From contig NZ_AP027056.1 in assembly GCF_027924965.1 (NCBI RefSeq), positions 868,001 through 932,000 of the forward strand: 64,000 nt of DNA. The letters are read 5' to 3'. The DNA is from Limnohabitans sp. TEGF004 (lineage in GTDB: Bacteria > Pseudomonadota > Gammaproteobacteria > Burkholderiales > Burkholderiaceae_C). Of the stretch, positions 58,547-64,000 are shown one piece after another (positions within the stretch are counted from its first letter, which is position 1; every line of letters starts with the position of its first letter). Under the pieces are notes generated by a model that worked only from the letters and a program-made list of their open reading frames with translations, ran no database searches and was not told the origin of the DNA. Position numbers and translations under genes: made by a program.

Positions 58547-59416
58547 ATGGACTACAAAAATCTGATTGCCATTGACATTCACACCCACGCCGAGGTGAGT
58601 TGTCGCAACCCCTTTGACAACTACGGCGAGGAGTACGACCGCGCAGCCGATAAATACTTTGGCTCCAGCCATCGCCCCACGATTGACGAAACCGTGGCGT
58701 ACTACCGGGAGCACAAAATGGGCTTGGTCATGTTCACGGTGGACAGCGAATCCCAGACAGGGCGTCGTCGCATTTCGAACGAAGAGATTGCAGATGCGGC
58801 CAAAAAGAACAGCGACATGATGGTGGCCTTTGCAAGCATCGACCCGCACAAAGGCAAGATGGGCGCGCGCGAAGCCGAGCGCCTGATCAAAGAAGATGGC
58901 ATCAAGGGCTTCAAATTTCACCCCACGGTGCAGGGCTATCACCCCTACGACAAGATGGCTTGGCCCATCTATGAAGTGATCAACGAATACAAACTACCCG
59001 CCATCTTCCACACAGGCCACAGCGGCATTGGCAGCGGCATGCGTTGTGGTGGCGGCTTGCGTTTGGCCTACAGCAACCCCATGCATTTGGATGATGTAGC
59101 GATTGATTGGCCTGACATGCAAATCGTCATGGCGCACCCCAGCTTCCCTTGGCAAGACGAGGCCTTGAGCGTGGCCACCCACAAGCCCAACGTGTGGATT
59201 GACCTCTCAGGCTGGAGCCCCAAGTACTTCCCCAAGCAACTCATCCAATACGCCAACACCTTGTTGAAAGACCGCGTGTTGTTTGGCAGTGACTACCCGC
59301 TGATCACGCCTGAGCGCTGGATGAAAGACTTTGAGGTCGCAGGCTTCAAGCCCGAGGTGATGCCCGGCATCTTGAAAGACAACGCGGTGCGTTTGTTGGG
59401 CCTCGACAAAGCCTAA
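58547..59416 (+). CDS. Metal-dependent amidohydrolase, CouO-like 4-hydroxyphenyl-beta-ketoacyl-CoA hydrolase
   Basis: 289 residues of the amidohydrolase-2 family. Metal ligands are visible in IDIHTHAEV, FKFHPTVQGYHPYD, IFHTGHSG, IVMAHPSFPW and FGSDYPLITPERW. In Rhodococcus, CouO of this family removes acetyl-CoA from the beta-ketoacyl-CoA of p-coumarate degradation (recalled knowledge). The divergent ligase, hydratase and dehydrogenase genes make the same role likely here. CTGGAGA precedes the ATG at 58547. Confidence 0.8.
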   Translation: MDYKNLIAIDIHTHAEVSCRNPFDNYGEEYDRAADKYFGSSHRPTIDETVAYYREHKMGLVMFTVDSESQTGRRRISNEEIADAAKKNSDMMVAFASIDPHKGKMGAREAERLIKEDGIKGFKFHPTVQGYHPYDKMAWPIYEVINEYKLPAIFHTGHSGIGSGMRCGGGLRLAYSNPMHLDDVAIDWPDMQIVMAHPSFPWQDEALSVATHKPNVWIDLSGWSPKYFPKQLIQYANTLLKDRVLFGSDYPLITPERWMKDFEVAGFKPEVMPGILKDNAVRLLGLDKA

Positions 59417-59431
59417 GTGTTTTTACAAATT

Positions 59432-59466
59432 AAAAGCCGTGGCTGCGATGCAGTCACGGCTTTTTT
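59432..59466 (+). terminator. Terminator after the amidohydrolase gene
   Basis: AAAAGCCGTGGCTGC and GCAGTCACGGCTTTTTT pair with one mismatch. It closely resembles the terminator at 51714-51751. Confidence 0.92.
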
Positions 59467-59487
59467 GTTGCGTTCCAAGAGTCTCTT

Positions 59488-60690
59488 TTATTCGTTCATG
59501 TGCACGCGTTTGGCAAGTTGATATGCCAGCAAAGACGCACAGGTTGCCACGACGGCACACAGCCAATAGTGCGTGACTTGTCCGCTCGGTTCGTTCTGTA
59601 GCAGCATGCCGCCGACCCAGGCTGCTACCCCCATGGAGAACGATTGAACCGCACCGTTGAGTGACATGAACGTGCCACGGAATTTAGGATTGGCTGCCGA
59701 GGTGAGCAAGGCCATGCCTGGAATCATGCGTGCGTTCATGGCGAAGAACAAAGTGCTGGTGACCAGCAACACCACATACAGCGGCACAGGCTCGATCAAC
59801 GTGATGGCAAACATCGGAATGATTGAGAACAGCACCGCGCGTTGAAACGTTTCACGCTTGCCCAAGCGGTCTGTGACGCCGCCCACCCAGCGACCGCTGA
59901 ACAGGGTGACCACACCGCCACAAAAGTACAGCCACGGAATCTCGTGGGGGGCCATCACCTGGTTGTTTTGCAAATACAGCGTGATGTACGGAATGATGGT
60001 GAAGGCGGCAAACATCATGGTGGCTGATAACAGCAAGGCCATGCGTTGGTTGGGCTCGCTCAGCACTTGGCCCATGGCGTGCAGCACATGTTTGTCTTTG
60101 GCGTGGGCCACATGGGCATCTAACTTGGGCACGCTGTAGTTGGCCAACACGCCCACAGCGATGCACATCACACCAATTCCAAAGAAGGCGGTGTGCCAAC
60201 CCCAGAGGTTGGCAAACAGCAAACCGGCAGGCACGCCAGCCACGGTGGCCACAGAGAACGACGTCATCACAATGCCGGTGGCGCGACCACGGCGTTCGAA
60301 CGGCACCACGTCGCCAATGATGGTTTGCGTCATGGTGGACAGCACGCCTCCAAAAAAGCCAGAGGCAATGCGTGCGGCCATCAGCCAGCCATAGGTGGGT
60401 GCAATGCCGCAGGCCACGGTGGTGAGGGCGAACAACACATAGAGCGTGAGCAACAAACGCTTGCGGTCAAAGCGGTCAATGAAAGTGGTGGCAAACAAGC
60501 CAGACAGGCCCGCCGCCACGGTGTAGGCCGAGACCAACAAACCAAACTCCGCGAAGCTGATTGCAAACAAGCTGGTCAGCTGTGGGCCGAGCGGCATCAT
60601 GATCATGAAGTCCACGATGTGTGTGAACTGAATGCCGGCGAGCGACAAAAGAAGCAGAAGTTCTCTGCGTGCAGTGAGTTGGGTGTGCAT
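59488..60690 (-). CDS. MFS transporter (DHA1-like)
   Basis: 400 residues with about 12 membrane segments. FTHIVDFMIMMPLGPQLTSLF and LLVSAYTVAAGLSGLFATTFIDRFDRKRLLL are the N-terminal helices with motif A. GFFGGVLSTMTQTIIGDVVPFERRGRATGIVM follows. It resembles drug/sugar-efflux MFS permeases of the DHA1 group; substrate unknown. Single gene between the amidohydrolase terminator and the RnfB-like gene. Confidence 0.88.
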   Translation of the reverse strand: MHTQLTARRELLLLLSLAGIQFTHIVDFMIMMPLGPQLTSLFAISFAEFGLLVSAYTVAAGLSGLFATTFIDRFDRKRLLLTLYVLFALTTVACGIAPTYGWLMAARIASGFFGGVLSTMTQTIIGDVVPFERRGRATGIVMTSFSVATVAGVPAGLLFANLWGWHTAFFGIGVMCIAVGVLANYSVPKLDAHVAHAKDKHVLHAMGQVLSEPNQRMALLLSATMMFAAFTIIPYITLYLQNNQVMAPHEIPWLYFCGGVVTLFSGRWVGGVTDRLGKRETFQRAVLFSIIPMFAITLIEPVPLYVVLLVTSTLFFAMNARMIPGMALLTSAANPKFRGTFMSLNGAVQSFSMGVAAWVGGMLLQNEPSGQVTHYWLCAVVATCASLLAYQLAKRVHMNE

Positions 60691-60747
60691 TGAAATGTCA
60701 GGTATCGCGGGGAGGGCAGAAGGTGCCCTTTGATGCCGCTGTGTCAG

Positions 60748-61407
60748 TCAAGCTTTGGTGGCTTGGCGGACTTTGGCTTTGGCGAGTGCAGCCTCAATGA
60801 TCGCACGTTTGCGATCGACCTCGGGTGCGTGCTCGGTCCCTTTGGTGTGTGCGGGCAGGTCGGCAAGTTTTTTCACAGCTTTGGCTTGCAAGCGCTCGTC
60901 ATGTTCTACTGCCTCACGCTTCAAACGGGCAAGGCGTGTGTCGTAGCGCTGACGCGCGAGGTTAGCCAGTTCTTGCGGCCATGAGGCCCAACCGCTGAGG
61001 TTGATGTCGATGGGTTCGAGTGAGATGCAGTCCACAGGGCAAGCAGGAATGCAGAGCTCGCAGCCCGTGCAATAACTTTCCACCACGGTGTGCATGCGCT
61101 TGTTGGCGCCGATGATTGCATCGGTTGGGCATACCGCAATGCACAGCGTGCAGCCAATGCACCACGCCTCGTCAATGATGGCGATGGTGCGCGGGCCTTC
61201 TAAGCCGTTTTCTGGGTTCAGGGGTAGGGCAGGCTTGCCTGTGAGGGCTGCCAGCCGTTCAACGCCTTCTGTGCCGCCTGGTGGGCACTGGTTGATGTCA
61301 GCCTCGCCTTGGGTGATGGCCTCGGCGTATTGCTGACAGTCAGGGTAGCCACAACGCGTGCATTGCGTTTGTGGCAGGGCGTTGTTGAGCTGTTCGACCA
61401 GACTCAC
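60748..61407 (-). CDS. RnfB/RsxB-like electron-transport ferredoxin (soluble form)
   Basis: 219 residues. A four-cysteine Fe-S domain opens the protein ([26 protein letters not shown]), followed by two [4Fe-4S] ferredoxin motifs, [16 protein letters not shown] and [16 protein letters not shown]. The N-terminal membrane helix of classical RnfB is absent, and a charged helical tail follows. No other rnf genes are near. The start is GTG, overlapping the phaZ stop by four bases. Partner unknown. Confidence 0.87.
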   Translation of the reverse strand: MSLVEQLNNALPQTQCTRCGYPDCQQYAEAITQGEADINQCPPGGTEGVERLAALTGKPALPLNPENGLEGPRTIAIIDEAWCIGCTLCIAVCPTDAIIGANKRMHTVVESYCTGCELCIPACPVDCISLEPIDINLSGWASWPQELANLARQRYDTRLARLKREAVEHDERLQAKAVKKLADLPAHTKGTEHAPEVDRKRAIIEAALAKAKVRQATKA

Positions 61408-62831
61408 TTTTGTGCGGCAGCAGCTTTTTTAGCGGCAGGCTTGGCAACGGCTTTGACCGGTGCAGCTTTAGCAGCCACAGGTGCCGCCTTCTTCACTGCG
61501 GGGATAGCTTTCTTCGCCACAGCTTTGGGCTTGGCTGCAACCGCCTTCACAACGCCTTTGCCTTGGCCTTTGTTGTGTTCCAAGATGAAGCTCTTGACGT
61601 GTGGGTACACCACATCGCGCCAACGGCGGCCACTGAAGATGCCGTAGTGGCCTGCGCCTTTGGCTTCGAGGTGGTGGTGTTCTTGGCGCACGATGCCGCT
61701 GCACAGCTTGTGCGCGGCTTCGGTTTGGCCTGAGCCAGAGATGTCGTCCAACTCACCTTCCACAGTCAACAACGCTGTGGTGCGAATGTCTTGTGGGCGC
61801 ACCAACTCAAGCTTGCCTTGTGGGTTTTTGATTTCCCATGTGCCGCGCACCAGTTTGAAGTCTTGGAACACCGTGTTGATGGTTTCCAAGTAGTAATCGG
61901 CATCCATGTCGAGCACCGCGTTGTACTCGTCATAGAAATCGCGGTGTGAGTCGACGCTGGAGTTATCGCCCTTGATCAAGTCTTTGAAGTAGTCGTAATG
62001 GCTCTTCAAGTGACGATCGGGGTTCATGGCCACGAAGCCCGTGTGCTGCAAGAAGCCGGGGTAAACGCGACGGCCTGCACCTGGGAAGTTGTCGGGCACG
62101 CGGTAGATCACGTTGTTTTCGAACCAGCTGTGGCTCTTGTTCATCGCCAAGTTGTTCACCGCTGTGGGGGATTTGGTGGCATCAATCGGGCCGCCCATCA
62201 TGGTCATGGTGATGGGGGTCTTCTCGCCACGGCTGGCCATCAATGACACAGCAGCCAACACGGGCACGGTGGGTTGGCACACGCTCATGATGTGGCAGTT
62301 GCCGTATTTGCTTTGCAAATCACGGATGAACTCTTGCACGTAGTTCACGTAGTCGTCGAGGTGGAATTCACCATCGCTCAGTGGGACCAAGCGTGCATTC
62401 TTCCAGTCGGTGATGTAGACCTTGTGGTCTTTGAGCATGGTTTTGACGGTGTCGCGCAGCAAGGTGGCGTAGTGGCCAGACAAGGGGGCCACGATCAGCA
62501 CCACAGGTTGTGCTTTGAGTTTGGTCAGTGTGGCGGCGGCGTCGGTGAAGCGCTTGAAGCGGCGCAGCTCACAAAACGGTTTGTCCATTTCGATGCGTTC
62601 GTGAATGGCAACCTCTGTGCCTTCGACTTCGACAGATTTGATGCCGAATTGTGGCTTTTCGTAGTCTTTGCCTAAGCGGTAGAGCAAGTCATAACCGGCG
62701 GATACGCGCTGAGCCATCGGGTTTTGTGCAATGGGGGAGTTGGTTTGGCCGTAAAGTTTGGAGGCGGCTTGCGCAAAGTCTGCGAACGGCTCCATCAGGC
62801 TACGTTGCGTCTCGAAGATTTGGTAAAGCAT
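61404..62831 (-). CDS. phaZ: Intracellular PHB depolymerase with Lys/Ala-rich C-terminal tail
   Basis: 475 residues. The core begins [19 protein letters not shown] and contains the active-site cysteine in [43 protein letters not shown] holds the probable acid and [17 protein letters not shown] the histidine. This matches intracellular PhaZ enzymes that mobilise native PHB granules. From about residue 427 the chain is a basic low-complexity tail ([20 protein letters not shown] and on), not part of the catalytic family. A PhaR-type box lies 17 bases upstream. Overlaps the RnfB-like gene by four bases. Confidence 0.92.
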   Translation of the reverse strand: MLYQIFETQRSLMEPFADFAQAASKLYGQTNSPIAQNPMAQRVSAGYDLLYRLGKDYEKPQFGIKSVEVEGTEVAIHERIEMDKPFCELRRFKRFTDAAATLTKLKAQPVVLIVAPLSGHYATLLRDTVKTMLKDHKVYITDWKNARLVPLSDGEFHLDDYVNYVQEFIRDLQSKYGNCHIMSVCQPTVPVLAAVSLMASRGEKTPITMTMMGGPIDATKSPTAVNNLAMNKSHSWFENNVIYRVPDNFPGAGRRVYPGFLQHTGFVAMNPDRHLKSHYDYFKDLIKGDNSSVDSHRDFYDEYNAVLDMDADYYLETINTVFQDFKLVRGTWEIKNPQGKLELVRPQDIRTTALLTVEGELDDISGSGQTEAAHKLCSGIVRQEHHHLEAKGAGHYGIFSGRRWRDVVYPHVKSFILEHNKGQGKGVVKAVAAKPKAVAKKAIPAVKKAAPVAAKAAPVKAVAKPAAKKAAAAQK

Positions 62832-62847
62832 GGTGTTGTCTCAAAAA

Positions 62848-62860
62848 TGTTGCAGTGCAA
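62848..62860. promoter_or_regulatory. PhaR/PhbF-type operator between phaZ and the DODA-type gene
   Basis: TGTTGCAGTGCAA fits TG-N-TGC-N3-GCAA exactly. It overlaps a candidate phaZ -10 (TATATT on the minus strand, 62859-62864) and is the counterpart of the box upstream of aceA. Confidence 0.6.
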
Positions 62861-62935
62861 TATAGCGCACTTACTTGGTTGAAAATGGAGTTTGTCCTCC
62901 AATTGACATAAAGCAGGCACCGACGAAGGCTACTG

Positions 62936-63757
62936 ATGAATTCATACATAAATATTACACGCATGCCGGTGCTGTTTGTCGGCCACGGCAGCCCTATGAA
63001 TGTGATCGAGGACAGCCCTTATCGCCGCGCATGGCAAGACTTGGGCGCCCAGTTTGGCCTGCGTTGGCCCAAGCCCAAACTGATTTTGTGCATTTCTGCG
63101 CATTGGATCACCGAAGGTTGGTGGATGACGGGTATGGCTCAGCCCAAAACCATTCACGACTTTGGTGGTTTTCCGCAAGAACTGTTTGACCAGCAATATC
63201 CAGCACCCGGTGCGCCTGAGTGGGCTGCGCACACAGCGCAACAGTTGCGTCAGCCAAACAATGGTCAACCCGTGGGCGTGGACATGACCACCTGGGGCTT
63301 AGACCACGGCGCGTGGGGGGTGCTCAAGCCCATGTTTCCTGCTGCAGATATTCCTGTGGTGCAACTTAGCATCGACTACCACCGCCCGCCCACAGAGCAC
63401 TTTGCACTTGGGCAGCAGCTGCGTGCATTTCGTGAACAAGGCGTGCTCATCTTGGCCAGTGGCAACACCGTGCACAACTTGCGCACCATGAACCGTTCAG
63501 CGCCTGATAACCAAGCTTATGAATGGGCCATTGAGTTTGACCAATGGGTGGCAGAGCAAATTACAAACGGTCACCCCGAGGCTTTGGTGGACTTTCAAGC
63601 TCAAGGTGACATAGCGAAGATGTCGCACCCTAGCTACGACCACTTCTTGCCTTTGCTCTACGCCGCAGGCGCGGTAGAGGCGGGTGAGCCGGTTGAGTTT
63701 TTCAACGAGGGGTATCAGTTCGCTTCGATTGCCATGCGCTCTGTGATTTGGGGTTAA
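62936..63757 (+). CDS. DODA-type extradiol aromatic ring-opening dioxygenase family protein
   Basis: 273 residues of the class III extradiol (LigB/DODA/YgiD) superfamily. Zn/Fe ligands are suggested by VLFVGHGSPMNVI, LCISAHWITEGWW, TTWGLDHGAWGVLKPMFP and LILASGNTVHNLR. Related proteins include 4,5-DOPA dioxygenase and YgiD. Whether it cleaves catechols here is not shown. The ATG at 62936 has GAAGG six bases upstream; ATG 62963 is the alternative start. Divergent from phaZ. Confidence 0.87.
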   Translation: MNSYINITRMPVLFVGHGSPMNVIEDSPYRRAWQDLGAQFGLRWPKPKLILCISAHWITEGWWMTGMAQPKTIHDFGGFPQELFDQQYPAPGAPEWAAHTAQQLRQPNNGQPVGVDMTTWGLDHGAWGVLKPMFPAADIPVVQLSIDYHRPPTEHFALGQQLRAFREQGVLILASGNTVHNLRTMNRSAPDNQAYEWAIEFDQWVAEQITNGHPEALVDFQAQGDIAKMSHPSYDHFLPLLYAAGAVEAGEPVEFFNEGYQFASIAMRSVIWG

Positions 63758-63809
63758 GCAGAGTTTCGTTGAGTGGGCTGCGCTTAGCTAGCGGTGTTTA
63801 AGCCAATGA

Positions 63810-63835
63810 AAAAAGGGCCTGTGAAGGCCCTTTTT
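63810..63835. terminator. Bidirectional terminator between the dioxygenase gene and the aminotransferase gene
   Basis: AAAAAGGGCCT, loop GTGA, AGGCCCTTTTT. A second perfect hairpin, TGCACGC-GAG-GCGTGCA (63842-63858), lies next to it on the aminotransferase side. Confidence 0.92.
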
Positions 63836-63870
63836 CTTGGCTGCACGCGAGGCGTGCAATCGATGTGCAG

Positions 63871-64000
63871 TTACATCACTTTTGCGATAGCTTGGCACAC
63901 GTAGTCGATGTTTTTGCTGTTCAACGCAGCCACGCACATGCGGCCGGTGTCGGTGCCGTACACACCAAACTCAGAACGCAAGCGAACCATTTGGTCCTTG
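63871..64000 (-). CDS. Aromatic amino acid aminotransferase, C-terminal end only (cut by window edge)
   Basis: The last 43 codons on the minus strand read KDQMVRLRSEFGVYGTDTGR, then MCVAALNSKNIDYVCQAIAK and VM before TAA. The RxEFGVYxxxxGRMCVAALN pattern is the conserved end of class I aspartate/aromatic aminotransferases (AspC/TyrB). The reaction cannot be narrowed further from this piece. Confidence 0.88.
   Translation of the reverse strand, partial: KDQMVRLRSEFGVYGTDTGRMCVAALNSKNIDYVCQAIAKVM

Overview
The window comes from a betaproteobacterium of the order Burkholderiales, most likely the family Comamonadaceae (Limnohabitans/Rhodoferax-like). This is inferred from recognisable protein sequences, moderately high GC, and familiar gene orders: rpsF-priB-rpsR-rplI-dnaB, thrS-infC-rpmI-rplT-pheS-pheT-ihfA-merR-tRNA-Pro, phaC-phaA-phaB, and the propionyl-CoA carboxylase/methylmalonyl-CoA mutase cluster. 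Most of the window is chromosomal backbone. I see no rRNA, CRISPR array or intact insertion sequence.

Layout. 1-3.8 kb: 3' end of ppsA, then a small membrane protein and a sodium:solute symporter. 3.8-6.8 kb: ribosomal protein genes with priB, then dnaB behind a DnaA-box. 6.9-9.7 kb (minus): PIN-PhoH ATPase, Bcp peroxiredoxin, Mth938-like protein. 9.75-16.2 kb: one tightly overlapping run alaA-hom-thrC-mobB-moeA-moaD-moaE, joining amino-acid and molybdenum-cofactor synthesis. 16.3-20.3 kb: clpB with a heat-shock-type promoter, then an MFS transporter. 20.4-22.7 kb: a SWIB protein with a histone-H1-like tail, then aceA (isocitrate lyase) behind an operator-rich promoter.

22.7-26.6 kb is the accessory part. 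AT-richer genes (secreted hydrolase, DUF2892-like membrane protein) lie with the last 41 codons of a probable tyrosine integrase, between the intact aceA 3' end and a second diverged copy of that 3' end. Small lipoprotein and XRE-regulator genes follow.

26.6-34.5 kb: translation operon, ihfA, a MerR regulator and tRNA-Pro(GGG). 34.6-37.3 kb: NUDIX hydrolase, FAH-family hydrolase, ABM-domain protein, PgeF, and a small membrane protein. 37.4-41.1 kb: polyhydroxybutyrate synthesis (phaC, phaA, phaB). 41.2-43.6 kb: SPFH/NfeD pair and dusA. 43.6-51.7 kb: GntR regulator divergent from scpA-meaB-pccB-pccA-VOC (propionyl-CoA to succinyl-CoA). 51.8-59.4 kb: a hydroxycinnamate-type CoA catabolic operon (MarR, acyl-CoA dehydrogenase, Bug binding protein, SDR, feruloyl-CoA synthase-like ligase, hydratase) divergent from a CouO-like amidohydrolase. 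59.5-64 kb: MFS transporter, RnfB-like ferredoxin, PHB depolymerase with a Lys/Ala-rich tail, a DODA-type dioxygenase, and the 3' end of an aromatic aminotransferase.

How it fits together: acetyl-CoA and propionyl-CoA produced by acid and aromatic catabolism can be stored as PHB, run through the glyoxylate shunt, or converted to succinyl-CoA. Two regulatory motifs appear to connect these branches. A PhaR/PhbF-type box lies upstream of both aceA and phaZ, and a TCTT-N-TATAAGA palindrome occurs twice upstream of aceA with a near match in the gntR/scpA promoter.
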